DNA of 64,000 nucleotides from Micromonospora echinaurantiaca (GCF_900090235.1 NZ_LT607750.1:6405501-6469500); one strand, 5' to 3'; shown: positions 51,844-59,768, counted from the stretch's first letter. Notes: a model not told the origin generated them from the sequence alone. A program made the numbers and translations.

Positions 51844-51871
51844 AGGTGTTCGTACACCTGTTCGATAGACT
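51844..51871 (+). promoter_or_regulatory. SOS-box-like site at promoter of split-barrel flavoprotein gene
   Basis: TCGTACACCTGTTCGA (51850-51865) matches the actinobacterial LexA pattern TCGAAC-N4-GTTCGA except for one base. It abuts the TAGACT -10 (51866-51871), which is six bases before ATG 51878. An overlapping perfect dyad AGGTGT-N4-ACACCT occupies 51844-51859, so another repressor is possible. Confidence 0.55.
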
Positions 51872-51877
51872 GTCCAC

Positions 51878-52423
51878 ATGGCTTCCTGGTCCGAATTCGC
51901 CGCTGACGAGCCCCGACTCGCCGACGGGATCCGCGTTCTCATGCAGCAGTACGGGCCGGGCTTCGGCTACCTGGCCACGGTCCGCGCCGACGGCGGGCCC
52001 CGGGTGCACCCGGTCTCCCCGGTGATCACCGACGAGGGGCTGTTCTGCTTCGTGGTCGACTCGCCGAAACGGCGTGACCTGGAACGCGACGGGCGCTATG
52101 CGCTGCACTCCTTCCCGCCGGAGGAGAGCGACGACGAGGCCTACGTCGCCGGGCACGCCCGCCCGGTCACCGACCCGGCCCGGGTCGCCCGGCTGGCCCG
52201 CAGCCACCGGGCCGCTCCGCACGTCGACTGGCGGCTGTTCGAGTTCACCGTCGACGTGGCGATGCTGACCCGCCGTGACGCGGGTGCCGCGGGTGGCCCC
52301 GGCAACGGTCACGGCCGCCCCGCCGTCCAGGTCTGGCTCGACCCGGGTGCGCCCGCCGACGCCCCGGCCGCCGACCCCGCGTCGCGGCTGCGGCACCACG
52401 ACGCCCGCCGCGAGGCCGCCTAG
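51878..52423 (+). CDS. Pyridoxamine 5'-phosphate oxidase-like split-barrel protein
   Basis: A 181-residue FMN-binding split barrel. Features: [56 protein letters not shown] (about 28-85) and a Pro/Ala-rich tail. The family includes F420- or FMN-dependent reductases as well as PNPOx; the substrate is unknown. The leaderless ATG at 51878 is next to an SOS-like site. It is divergent from dcd, with 79 bases between starts. A terminator follows at 52436. Confidence 0.85.
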   Translation: MASWSEFAADEPRLADGIRVLMQQYGPGFGYLATVRADGGPRVHPVSPVITDEGLFCFVVDSPKRRDLERDGRYALHSFPPEESDDEAYVAGHARPVTDPARVARLARSHRAAPHVDWRLFEFTVDVAMLTRRDAGAAGGPGNGHGRPAVQVWLDPGAPADAPAADPASRLRHHDARREAA

Positions 52424-52435
52424 CCGCGAAGACAG

Positions 52436-52468
52436 CGGTGCCGGCTCCGTCGTGCGGAGCCGGCACCG
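52436..52468. terminator. Bidirectional terminator hairpin
   Basis: A perfect 14-bp stem (CGGTGCCGGCTCCG and complement) with a five-base loop. Confidence 0.88.
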
Positions 52469-52484
52469 ATGGCCGTACGTCAGA

Positions 52485-53471
52485 TCAGGCCGCGCGGTAC
52501 GCGTTCCACGCGGTCAGCATCCGGCTCGCCTGGCCGGCGGTGAACTGGTACATGCACGAGTCGTAGGTGTAGTCCATGAAGTTGGTGATCGGGTCGGCGC
52601 CCGGGGCGGTGCAGGTGTCCCGCCCGGTCGGGCACTGGAAGGCCGGCGAGGCCTCGGCCGGAGTGTCGCTGACGCCGTCGCCCTGGCCCGAGCAGCCGCC
52701 CTGGAAGGTGTGGTAGAGGTTCAGCCAGTGGCCGACCTCGTGGGTGCCGGTGTCGCCCTGGTTGTAGTTGGCGGCGGTGCCGCCCGGCAGCGACTCGCTC
52801 AGCACGACCACGCCGTCCATGCTGCTCAGCTTGCGCTGCGGGAAGGTCGCCCAACCGAGCAGGTCGTTGCTCAGCTCGCCCAGGTACACGTTGAGGGTGT
52901 TCTTGCCGCCCTCCCGCAGCGAGGACTTCATCGACCGCTCCGCCGACGAGCCCTGCACGATCGGGTACCACGCCGGGTTGGTCACCCGGTTAATCTTCTG
53001 CAGCTGGAAGCTGAACGCGGTGGCCGCGCCGCCGGTCGCGCCGCTGTAAGACTGGTTCAGCACGTTGATCTGCGAGGTGATCATCGAGTCCGGGATGTTG
53101 CCGCCGGCCCGGGTGCTGTTCTCCTGGATCACGTGCACCACGACCGGGATCGTCACGGTCGCGGCGAGGGTGGTCGCCCCGGCGCCAGCGCGGAAGCGCG
53201 CCCGCTCGCGCAGCGCGGCGGCCAGGTCGGCCTCCCGCTCGCGGGTCTCCGCGAGGGTCAGCTCGTTCGGTTCGTGCCTGGCCGCGCCGCCCGCCTTGAT
53301 CCGGGCATCGGCGTGGACGTCGGCCGGCTCGACGCATGCCTCACCGGGTGCGGCGGAGAAGGCCGAAGCGGCCGGTACGACGCCCACCGCGGCGGTGCTG
53401 AGCAGCAGCGCGAGGGTCGTCGACGCGACACCGGCGGCACGCCGGGTCAGCAGGTCGGGACGAAGTCCCAT
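52485..53471 (-). CDS. Secreted M43 zinc metalloprotease
   Basis: A 328-residue pappalysin-family (ulilysin-like) protease. The signal peptide ends near residue 37 (VVPAASAFSAAP). A propeptide region follows, then TIPVVVHVIQE and GTHEVGHWLNLYHTFQGGC with zinc ligands His244, His248 and His254. The Met-turn is NFMDYTYDSCMYQFTAGQ (Met299). The usual HExxHxxGxxH has Asn instead of Gly at position 7. Paired Cys residues (GGCSGQGDGVSDTPAEASPAFQC, DTC, DSCM) fit the family. ATG 53471 has GAGGTGG upstream. It probably acts outside the cell as a peptidase. Confidence 0.92.
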   Translation of the reverse strand: MGLRPDLLTRRAAGVASTTLALLLSTAAVGVVPAASAFSAAPGEACVEPADVHADARIKAGGAARHEPNELTLAETREREADLAAALRERARFRAGAGATTLAATVTIPVVVHVIQENSTRAGGNIPDSMITSQINVLNQSYSGATGGAATAFSFQLQKINRVTNPAWYPIVQGSSAERSMKSSLREGGKNTLNVYLGELSNDLLGWATFPQRKLSSMDGVVVLSESLPGGTAANYNQGDTGTHEVGHWLNLYHTFQGGCSGQGDGVSDTPAEASPAFQCPTGRDTCTAPGADPITNFMDYTYDSCMYQFTAGQASRMLTAWNAYRAA

Positions 53472-53805
53472 GGGCCCACCTCTTTCTGGCGGCGCGACAG
53501 GGGGTATGTCACGCCGTGGCTGAGAACGTGGGCCAGACGTTACAACCGATCGACAGATTTGAGAACGCCCATATGTTGCCGGACTGAAACTTTTTCGTGG
53601 CAGCGGCTGGTCCCTCGGCCGGGCGGCCCGGCTGGGTCGGCGCGACATCCCGCAAGTTGTTGCCTCGCGGGGTCTGTGAGGCCGCTACTTCCCGAAAGTT
53701 GTGTGTGGATCTTGCGGCGCGCCGCCCGCGGGGCTGACGGCGCGGTCCGGCGGAGGGGGTACCTGGATGCACCGGCGTGGTGACTCAGGTACAGTGGTGC
53801 CGCTT
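53472..53805. other. Intergenic region before tRNA-Gly
   Basis: It holds the promoter region of the metalloprotease, a direct-repeat element (53647-53703) and a TACAGT -10 box for the tRNA (53790-53795). No gene is seen. Confidence 0.55.
53647..53703. repeat. AT-richer direct repeat element
   Basis: TCCCGCAAGTTGTTG (from 53648) and TCCCGAAAGTTGTGTG (from 53690) lie 42 bases apart. CCGCAAG/CTTGCGG ends form a weak outer dyad. It resembles the AAGTTGTTG core of the hairpin at 4221. Confidence 0.5.
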
Positions 53806-53879
53806 GCGGGTGTAGTTCAATGGCAGAACATCAGCTTCCCAAGCTGACAGTGCGGGTTCGATTCCCGTCACCCGCTCCA
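53806..53879 (+). tRNA. tRNA-Gly (anticodon CCC)
   Basis: Acceptor GCGGGTG/CACCCGC, D-arm GTAGTTCAATGGCAGAAC, anticodon stem TCAGC/GCTGA with loop TTCCCAA (CCC), and T-arm GCGGGTTCGATTCCCGT. CCA is encoded. An integrase remnant lies 43 bases downstream. Confidence 0.97.
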
Positions 53880-53883
53880 CCGC

Positions 53884-53922
53884 AAGGCCCCGGCTCAGGG
53901 CAGGTTTCCTGGCTGGGGCCTT
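53884..53922 (+). terminator. Possible tRNA terminator
   Basis: AAGGCCCC (53884-53891) pairs with GGGGCCTT (53915-53922) across a 23-base loop. The right arm belongs to the repeated integrase tail. Confidence 0.45.
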
Positions 53923-53957
53923 CATCGTTGCCACCGCTTCTTGCGCCGGCCGTGCCC
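53915..53957. repeat. Left copy of 43-bp direct repeat (integrase 3' tail)
   Basis: It matches 57178-57220 at 39 of 43 positions. Both encode GHG(R/Q)RKKR and a stop on the minus strand. Confidence 0.8.
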
Positions 53958-54074
53958 GCTGCGTGCCCGATCCCTGCTCTCCTTGATCTGCGAGCTGAGG
54001 CCGTCAGCGATGTGCTCGTCACGCTCCCGGGCCGTGTGCTGATGGATCACCACGGCCCGGGCGGAGGGGCCGCG
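53922..54074 (-). pseudogene. C-terminal remnant of a tyrosine recombinase
   Basis: An open stretch of 50 codons after an in-frame TAG. It reads ARAVVIHQHTARERDEHIADGLSSQI and ends GHGRRKKRWQR. Actinobacterial phage or ICE integrases end with a helix of the form (T)RAALIYQHAT..RDREIADAL, where the Tyr is the DNA nucleophile. Here that Tyr is His, and the rest of the catalytic domain is gone. It lies 43 bases from tRNA-Gly on the opposite strand, the classic place for an integrase gene next to its attachment site. The assignment is by eye from a short segment. Confidence 0.6.
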
Positions 54075-54275
54075 CTAGCTTGCCTCACCCTGAACGGCAC
54101 GGCGCTGTGAGGTCCAGGGCTGCTCCGCTCGCCGCCGGATGGCAAGCTCGTGCCTCGTGATCGATGACTTCGCCAAGGACCATCTGCACGGCCAGCTCAG
54201 GTCGATACGTCCGGCGCTGATGTGGAAGCTCGGTGGGGACGCCGTGAGAAATCCGGATCTCGTGGAGGTTCGCCC
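54075..54275. other. Decayed region between integrase remnant and mraY
   Basis: No intact ORF on either strand. The composition is slightly less GC-rich than the flanking genes. It ends with GGAGG before the mraY start. Confidence 0.45.
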
Positions 54276-55379
54276 GTGAGGGCGGTCATCGTCGCGGCCG
54301 CGGTCGCGTTCATCATCTCCCTGTTCGGCACGCCGGTGGCGATTCGCGTCTTCACCGCGCTCAAGGCCGGCCAGCCGATCCGATCCATCGGGCTCGCCAG
54401 CAACCAGGGCAAGAAGGGCACGCCCACGATGGGCGGCGTCGTCTTCATCGTGGCGACCGTCCTCGCCTACGTCGCCGGGCACATCGCCCTGACCACCCTG
54501 CCCGAGCGGCAGATCGCGCAGGAGGGGCCGACCATGACGGCCCTGGTGCTGCTCGGGCTGTTCGTCTTCTGCGGCGCGGTCGGCTTCTTCGACGACTTCC
54601 TCAAGGTGCGCTGGCGCAACTCCGATGGCCTGTCCGCCAGAGGCAAGCTCCTCGGCCAGGCGCTCGTCGGCGGCGGGTTCGGCATCGCCGCGCTCTACGT
54701 GCCGAGCACCGACGGCCAGACCGTGGCCAGCGAGCACATCTCGCTCATCCGCGACATCAGCTGGCTGGACGTCGGCAAGGTCGGCGCGGTCATGGTCATC
54801 GTCTTCGTGATCATGGCGATGTCGAACGGCGTGAACCTCACCGACGGCCTCGACGGCCTGGCCACCGGCGCGTCGATCCTGGTGCTCGGCGCGTACGCGC
54901 TGATCGGGTTCTGGCAGTACCGGCACTGGTGCGCCGACGACGCGTACGCCCGCGTGAACGACTATTGCTACCAGGTCCGGGATCCCCTGGAGATCGCCAT
55001 GATCGCCGCGGCGGCGGCCGGCGCCTGCGTGGGCTTCCTGTGGTGGAACACGTCCCCGGCGCGGATCTTCATGGGTGACGTGGGCTCGCTCGGGCTCGGC
55101 GCCCTGATCGGCGGGCTCGCGGTGGCAACCCGCACGACGCTGCTTTCGATCATGATCGGCGGGCTCTTCGTCATCATCACGACGACCTGGGTGATCCAGA
55201 TCGTCTCGTTCCGGACCACCGGTAGACGCGTCTTCCGGATGGTGCCGTTGCACCACCACTTCGAGTTGGCCGGATGGAGCGAGGTCAACATTGTGGTCCG
55301 GTTCTGGATCGTGGCCGGCGTCTGCGTGGCGGTCGGCCTGGGCCTGTTCTACTCGGATTACTTGGCGGTCGTTGGATAA
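54276..55379 (+). CDS. mraY: MraY: phospho-MurNAc-pentapeptide transferase, stand-alone copy
   Basis: A 367-residue, ten-helix enzyme that makes lipid I from UDP-MurNAc-pentapeptide and undecaprenyl phosphate. All catalytic motifs are present: Asp106-Asp107 (FFDDFLKV), [31 protein letters not shown] and [16 protein letters not shown] 54276 has GGAGG seven bases upstream. The gene is outside any dcw division cluster (no mur, fts or pbp neighbours), so it is probably a second copy. It is placed just after tRNA-Gly and an integrase remnant. It might confer tolerance to MraY inhibitors or serve a dedicated pathway; this is inference. Confidence 0.93.
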   Translation: MRAVIVAAAVAFIISLFGTPVAIRVFTALKAGQPIRSIGLASNQGKKGTPTMGGVVFIVATVLAYVAGHIALTTLPERQIAQEGPTMTALVLLGLFVFCGAVGFFDDFLKVRWRNSDGLSARGKLLGQALVGGGFGIAALYVPSTDGQTVASEHISLIRDISWLDVGKVGAVMVIVFVIMAMSNGVNLTDGLDGLATGASILVLGAYALIGFWQYRHWCADDAYARVNDYCYQVRDPLEIAMIAAAAAGACVGFLWWNTSPARIFMGDVGSLGLGALIGGLAVATRTTLLSIMIGGLFVIITTTWVIQIVSFRTTGRRVFRMVPLHHHFELAGWSEVNIVVRFWIVAGVCVAVGLGLFYSDYLAVVG

Positions 55380-55515
55380 GAGCCACGCGACAAGCCTGTT
55401 GTACCCGGAGGCAGCGTGCCGCGGCGTGCGGCTCTGATAGGTGGTTGCCGGTAATCATCGGGCCGGAGAGGACACAAGCCACGGTGAGAGTTCGTCAACG
55501 AGGCGGGAGTCTTGG

Positions 55516-56070
55516 ATGGGTCCACCGGGGAAACGCGATGAGGACTGGTTCACCAGGGTCTACGCGGCCGATTACGGGCAGGTGGTGAAGTACGGCCAGC
55601 GCCGGCTCGCCGACATGGAAGCGGCGGCTGAACTTGCTCAGGAGGTGTTCGTCATCGCCTGGCGGCGTCGCCGCGAGGTCCCGGACCGCAGCCTGCCCTG
55701 GCTGTACGGGGTGGCTCGGCGCCTGCTCGCGAACGAATGGCGAGCGCGGAGAGCTGCGCCGAATGTACTACCGATCACCGACGCTGGCCTACTGCAGAAA
55801 CCGGGCTCGCCCGGCGCCGACGCGACCGTGGGCGTGGCCGATCTTCGGGCCGCCCTGGCGACCCTCACCGACCTTGATCAGGAAATCCTCCGGTTGGTCG
55901 GTTGGGAGGAGCTGACGGTTGCCGAGGCCGCCCAGGTCCTTGGCTGTACCCGCACCACCGCCGCGGTGCGCCTGCACCGCGCCCGTAGACGCCTCAACGA
56001 CGCGATGTCGTACCGACCTGGATCGCCGGCACAGCAGCCGGTGCTGGCTAGTCCTCGAAAGGCCGTGTGA
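55516..56070 (+). CDS. ECF RNA polymerase sigma factor
   Basis: A 184-residue sigma-70 family ECF factor. Region 2 is FTRVYAADYGQVVKYGQRRLADMEAAAELAQEVFVIAWRRRREVP (about 12-56). Region 4 is LTDLDQEILRLVGWEELTVAEAAQVLGCTRTTAAVRLHRARRRLNDAM (about 119-165). ATG 55516 has GGGAG upstream; the open frame extends to 55441. Its stop overlaps the next gene start (TGATG), the usual coupling of a sigma factor to its membrane regulator. Confidence 0.92.
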   Translation: MGPPGKRDEDWFTRVYAADYGQVVKYGQRRLADMEAAAELAQEVFVIAWRRRREVPDRSLPWLYGVARRLLANEWRARRAAPNVLPITDAGLLQKPGSPGADATVGVADLRAALATLTDLDQEILRLVGWEELTVAEAAQVLGCTRTTAAVRLHRARRRLNDAMSYRPGSPAQQPVLASPRKAV

Positions 56071-57086
56071 TGTTCGGAGAAGAGCGAACCCGTACCCTCC
56101 TCAAGCCGATCGACCCGGCTCGGCACACCACCATCGCACCGCCCAGGCTGTCGGCACACGACTTGATCAACCGGGCTGAAGTTGTCGCGGAGCCCGTCGC
56201 CCATCGCCGTCAGGCACGCCCGACCCGCAGGCTGGTTCTGACGGCCGGGTCGCTGGCCGTAGCGGTCGGCGCCGCAGCGATCGCGCAAACCTTCGGCCCG
56301 TCCAACCCGGACACCTCGGAGAACGTCAGTCCACCCGGAGCGGATCCGGGGGTGGTGCTCGTGCCGGTGGCGTACGGCGCTGGCGCCCGTGACGCGGGGA
56401 GCGAGCTGCGCGCGTTGGCGAGCAGGCTCATCGACTCGGAGTACGACAACCGCACCGGCCGGTACATGTACCACCACACGAAGACGTGGGGCGACCCGGT
56501 GATGACGTCCGCCGACGGTCGCCACCACGTCGCTTTCGCGGACGAGACCAAGGTCTGGCAGGCGGCCGACGGGACCGGTAAGCAGGTCACGACTCAACTT
56601 GAGCCGCAGTATCCAGACCAGGAGTCCCGGGACTACTGGCAGCGCAACCTCAAGCCCAAGGCTGCCGCCTCCGCCACCCCCGCTCCCGACGACATGCCCC
56701 TGCCGCCGACGGACCTCGCGCCGCTGCCGTCGGGTCGGGCACAGCTGAACGAAATGCTCAAGGTCAGGTTCGGCGCAGGCGCCGTCAGCAAGGAAGTCAG
56801 CACGGTGTACGGGCGGTATGTCGTTCCGCGCCAGACGCGCGCTGAGATCCTGCGGGTCCTTGCCGATGTGCCCGGTTTCCTGTGGCGGGGCCAGGTGACC
56901 GATCGGGCCGGTCGCAAGGGTGTGGCCGTCACCTTCGACGACCGCGAGCACAACCAGCAGTCCCTTCTGATCTTCCACCCGAACACCGGGGAACTGCTCG
57001 CCCACGAGCTGCTGACCCTCTCGCCCGTACAGATCAGCTCGTACCAGGTGATCCTCGACACCGCCTGGGCCGATCAACCCAACTGA
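56070..57086 (+). CDS. CU044_5270-type membrane protein coupled to sigma factor
   Basis: A 338-residue protein. A cytoplasmic N-terminus of about 50 residues is followed by one transmembrane helix (RRLVLTAGSLAVAVGAAAIAQTFG, about 50-73). The extracytoplasmic domain contains ASRLIDSEYDNRTGRYMYHHTKTWGDPV and FLWRGQVTDRAGRKGVAVTFDDREHNQQSLLIFHPNTGELLAHELL. It follows the arrangement of actinobacterial CU044_5270 family proteins, which accompany ECF sigma factors. No zinc-binding anti-sigma HxxxCxxC motif is visible, so regulation may be by another mechanism. The start is ATG 56070 (GTG 56067 is possible), overlapping the sigma stop. Confidence 0.8.
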   Translation: MFGEERTRTLLKPIDPARHTTIAPPRLSAHDLINRAEVVAEPVAHRRQARPTRRLVLTAGSLAVAVGAAAIAQTFGPSNPDTSENVSPPGADPGVVLVPVAYGAGARDAGSELRALASRLIDSEYDNRTGRYMYHHTKTWGDPVMTSADGRHHVAFADETKVWQAADGTGKQVTTQLEPQYPDQESRDYWQRNLKPKAAASATPAPDDMPLPPTDLAPLPSGRAQLNEMLKVRFGAGAVSKEVSTVYGRYVVPRQTRAEILRVLADVPGFLWRGQVTDRAGRKGVAVTFDDREHNQQSLLIFHPNTGELLAHELLTLSPVQISSYQVILDTAWADQPN

Positions 57087-57177
57087 ATCGCCGGTGCCGG
57101 GAGCCACTCCTACGGGGTGGCCTCCGGCCACCTCCGCGGTCGGGGCTGGGCCATTCACGGGCCACAAGCCGGTGTCA

Positions 57178-57220
57178 GGGGCCTCGATCGTTGCTACCGC
57201 TTCTTGCGCTGGCCGTGCCC
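57178..57220. repeat. Right copy of 43-bp direct repeat (integrase 3' tail)
   Basis: It matches 53915-53957 with four mismatches and the same orientation. It bounds the mraY-sigma segment on the right. Confidence 0.8.
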
Positions 57221-57267
57221 TGAGGTACCGGCCGCGGTGGGCCGCAGCCAGTCGGCGGTGGACTCGA

Positions 57268-58005
57268 TCACCGGCCGGTCACCGCCCGGCCGAGTCGTTC
57301 GGGGACGTCCTGAATCAGCAGGTTCGATGGGGTGACGAAGGCGTCGAAGCGACCGTCGATCGACCGGTCGAGCAGCGGCTTGTGCCGCTCGGACGGTAGG
57401 CCCGCCAGCCCGAGAAACCAGCCGAGCACCTGCCGGCAGTGCCACTCCCAACCGCCGTCGGCGCAGGTGCGGTCGACCACCACGGTGACCAGGTGCAGCG
57501 CTGCCCGTTCCCAGTCGGCCGGGTCGGCGGGGCCGGCGACGAGTAGCGGCAGGAACCGGTCGAAGCGTTCGGCCAATTCCTCCAGCCACCCCCGCCACTC
57601 GATCAGCGCCTCGGCCACCACGCCGAGCGTCTGCTCCGGGTCACCCATGCTGTCGGCGGGGCAGCACCAGGCATGGACCGGGCCGCCGCCAAAGTCGGCC
57701 TCGCCGACACCCCACCGCCAGCCCGACGCCCAGTGCCCGTAGTGATCGACGATCGCAAAGCTCATCTCGTCCGCCCACCGGGTGCCCTGCTGCTGCCCCC
57801 ATCTGTACACCTCCGGTCTGCCCGACCGGCCGGATGGCCGGGTGGGGACGGCGGCGGAGGGCGGCAGCGATTGGATGACGGCCGGGGCGGTGTCCGGATC
57901 GAACGGCTGTCGGGCCGGGTTCACCTCCGCCCACGTCAGGTACCAGGGCACGATCATCGGGTCCCGGCTGGGGAGGTACGGCTCGGTGTATGGCACGTCG
58001 GACAA
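57268..58005 (-). CDS. Hypothetical Trp-rich protein
   Basis: A 245-residue cytoplasmic protein, probably helical, with unusually many Trp residues. Examples are VPWYLTWAEVNPARQPFDPDTAP, YRWGQQQGTRWADEMSFAIVDHYGHWASGWRWG and WEWHCRQVLGWFLGLAGLPSERHKPLLDRSIDGRFDAF. I do not recognise a family. TTG 58005 is supported by GGAG nine bases upstream on the minus strand; GTG 57996 is the alternative. It lies just outside the duplicated integrase tail. Confidence 0.7.
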   Translation of the reverse strand: MSDVPYTEPYLPSRDPMIVPWYLTWAEVNPARQPFDPDTAPAVIQSLPPSAAVPTRPSGRSGRPEVYRWGQQQGTRWADEMSFAIVDHYGHWASGWRWGVGEADFGGGPVHAWCCPADSMGDPEQTLGVVAEALIEWRGWLEELAERFDRFLPLLVAGPADPADWERAALHLVTVVVDRTCADGGWEWHCRQVLGWFLGLAGLPSERHKPLLDRSIDGRFDAFVTPSNLLIQDVPERLGRAVTGR

Positions 58006-58249
58006 ACAACCGCTCCAGTGGGGCCGGCCTCTGACTCGCCCACCGTATTAGACCGGCTGCCTCGACTCGACCCCATTGATCACGGCCGGCCTGGTGGCGG
58101 AACAGGCCGCTTGGCTGTCGGCGTGTCCGATGCCTGCCCGATTCCCTTGGCCCTCTTCTGGTCGGCGCGCACCGCATCGTGCAGCGCCTGGGGCGATGAC
58201 CCGATCAGCCTCCGCCGTGGCGTGCCGCGTTCGGCCATACTGGTCCGCC

Positions 58250-58579
58250 ATGGACCTGGACGAGTATCAGCGCGGCGCCCTCCGTACCGCCGCTCCACGT
58301 GACAAGCGGAACGAGCTGCTTCACCTGGTGCTCGGGCTGGTCGGCGAATCGGGTGAGATCGCCGAGAAGTTCAAGAAGTGGGTCCGCGACCTGGACAGCG
58401 ACGAGTCGCGGATCGACCGGGCCGACATCGCCAAGGAACTCGGTGACGTGCTCTGGTACGTGGCCGTGCTCGCCGACTACCTCGACCTGTCGCTGGACGA
58501 CATCGCGACGGCCAACCTGGCCAAGCTGGCCAGCCGCCAGGGCCGTGGCGTGCTGAGTGGCAGCGGCGACAACCGCTGA
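58250..58579 (+). CDS. MazG-like nucleotide pyrophosphohydrolase
   Basis: A 109-residue all-alpha NTP pyrophosphatase. MDLDEYQRGALRTAAPRDKRNELLHLVLGLVGESGEIAEKFKKW has the ExxE metal motif (GESGEIAEK). KELGDVLWYVAVLADYLDLSLDDIATANLAKLASR has the second metal pair (ELGDVLWY). It is a single MazG domain, like phage and RS21-C6 types that clear non-canonical dNTPs. CATACT lies nine bases before ATG 58250, suggesting a very short or absent leader. Confidence 0.9.
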   Translation: MDLDEYQRGALRTAAPRDKRNELLHLVLGLVGESGEIAEKFKKWVRDLDSDESRIDRADIAKELGDVLWYVAVLADYLDLSLDDIATANLAKLASRQGRGVLSGSGDNR

Positions 58580-58690
58580 GCCAGGGGTTGGGCGTACCCA
58601 CAACCATCGACCGTGCGGATGCTTCGTCCGGGAAGTCGTACAGGACCTGGCCTGGGGTTTCCTCCTCCAAGGAGCGGGGAGATCGGACGC

Positions 58691-59035
58691 GTGGAGCATC
58701 TGGAGGAGTCCCCCGAGGGTCGGCTGGTTCGGGAGCTGAGAGGGCTGAGCAGGGAGGAGGCCGGGCTGTCGTTCTGGTCCGCTCTGCAATACATCACGGA
58801 CGCCGCCGCCGTCCATCGCGACGAGGAGCTGTACCGCGCCGCCCGCAAGATCGGCATGGCCGCGTTGTCCCAGGGCATCCCGTTGCCGTTCAACGCGAAG
58901 TACGTACTTTGCCCCGTCTGCCATGCCTATCCCGGTCAGAGCTGCAGCAACCTGCCGGGCCACGTCTTGGAGGACGAGTTGCACTCGGAGCGGGTCGAGC
59001 GGGGTCGGAAGCTGCGCGAGTTGATCAAAGAATGA
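58691..59035 (+). CDS. Hypothetical protein with C-terminal Cys/His zinc-finger-like motif
   Basis: A 114-residue protein. The N-terminal two thirds are helical (GRLVRELRGLSREEAGLSFWSALQYITDAAAVHRDEELYRAARKIGMAAL). The C-terminus has CPVCHAYPGQSCSNLPGHVLEDELHSERV, a Cx2Cx8C pattern with a following His that resembles the small zinc fingers of actinobacterial phage-associated proteins. GTG 58691 begins VEHLEESPEGR. Function unknown. Confidence 0.65.
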   Translation: MEHLEESPEGRLVRELRGLSREEAGLSFWSALQYITDAAAVHRDEELYRAARKIGMAALSQGIPLPFNAKYVLCPVCHAYPGQSCSNLPGHVLEDELHSERVERGRKLRELIKE

Positions 59036-59099
59036 AGCTGCCCCCGCGCGAACCACGACGCGACGCAAGGGTGACCCGGGTCTGGTGGGTTCGGCCCGA

Positions 59100-59105
59100 T
59101 AGCGT
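59100..59105 (+). promoter_or_regulatory. -10 box of leaderless small gene
   Basis: TAGCGT, six bases before ATG 59112. Confidence 0.45.
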
Positions 59106-59111
59106 GTCGGC

Positions 59112-59270
59112 ATGAACGAATCGCCGGAGGGCGACGAGTACGAGGCCGAGTCCAGGCCGGTGCGGGCCTTGCCGGAGGCGACCGTCGCGGGAGACTGGCC
59201 TATCCTCGCCGCCATCGCGGTCGCAGTCGCAGGTCTGCTCATTTGGCGTCGACGGAGCCGACGCGGCTAG
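59112..59270 (+). CDS. 52-residue single-helix membrane protein
   Basis: It starts MNESPEGDEYEAESRPVRAL, with an acidic N-terminal half. One transmembrane helix (DWPILAAIAVAVAGLLIW, about 28-45) and a basic end (RRRSRRG) follow. The -10 box six bases before the ATG supports it as a real leaderless gene. No family is recognised. Confidence 0.6.
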   Translation: MNESPEGDEYEAESRPVRALPEATVAGDWPILAAIAVAVAGLLIWRRRSRRG

Positions 59271-59440
59271 CAGCGACACGTCGTGGCGGGTTCGGGCTTG
59301 CGGCCACGAGCAGGCACGAGACGCATCTCCGCCGACCTCCGGCCGCAAGCGCTTCGGGCAGCACGACCCCTTGAGCACGCTTGTCCGAACTGAGGCGCGC
59401 CGGACAGCGGTGCCCGGGAGCGGTGCATATTCTCCCGGCC

Positions 59441-59557
59441 ATGGGAGCAATCAAGCCGTGGCACCTGTTCGTCCTGACACTCTGCTGCCTTGTGCCGACT
59501 GCCGCCGCGATCGTTGGCGGGGTCTGGGCGGTCCGCCGATCCCGTAACCGTCGCTGA
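59441..59557 (+). CDS. 38-residue single-helix membrane protein
   Basis: MGAIKPWHLFVLTLCCLVPTAAAI and onwards: one transmembrane helix followed by RRSRNRR. The KPWH start is seen in small actinobacterial membrane proteins and resembles the TatA N-terminus, but it has no TatA amphipathic helix. TATTCT (59428-59433) is seven bases before the ATG, so it is probably leaderless. Confidence 0.55.
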   Translation: MGAIKPWHLFVLTLCCLVPTAAAIVGGVWAVRRSRNRR

Positions 59558-59594
59558 CCGGAGTCGCCGGGCGCTTCCGGCCAGCGGCCGCTCG

Positions 59595-59768
59595 TCACGT
59601 GGGACGTGGTTCGTAGAACGGGCGGAGCTTCACAGCGCGGACGTCTTCGAACAGGACGTTGAGGTGCTCGTCGTACCCACTGTCGGCGTGGGCGTGCAGC
59701 AGCAGGGTTGAATGGCTAATGCTGTAGCGCCAAGGGCGAAACCGGCGGCGCAGCGTGAGGGGTCCCAT
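59595..59768 (-). CDS. Truncated conserved hypothetical protein
   Basis: A 57-residue ORF with WRYSISHSTLLLHAHADSGYDEHLNVLFEDVRAVKLRPFYEPRPT. It resembles the N-terminal third of a conserved actinobacterial protein (RYSVSHxxLLLR...xxVLFxxVxAM+L) that is normally about 130-150 residues. It stops abruptly, so it is probably a fragment. Confidence 0.5.
   Translation of the reverse strand: MGPLTLRRRFRPWRYSISHSTLLLHAHADSGYDEHLNVLFEDVRAVKLRPFYEPRPT

Noticed and set aside
57087..58060. tRNA-Gly 3'-end duplicate (attR) for the putative element
   Set aside because: I looked for a copy of the tRNA T-arm and acceptor sequence to the right of the island and found none. Only the integrase tail is duplicated.
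58080..58238. 52-residue minus-strand ORF divergent from the mazG-like gene
   Set aside because: Its start codon overlaps the presumed mazG promoter, there is no ribosome site, and the composition is low complexity.
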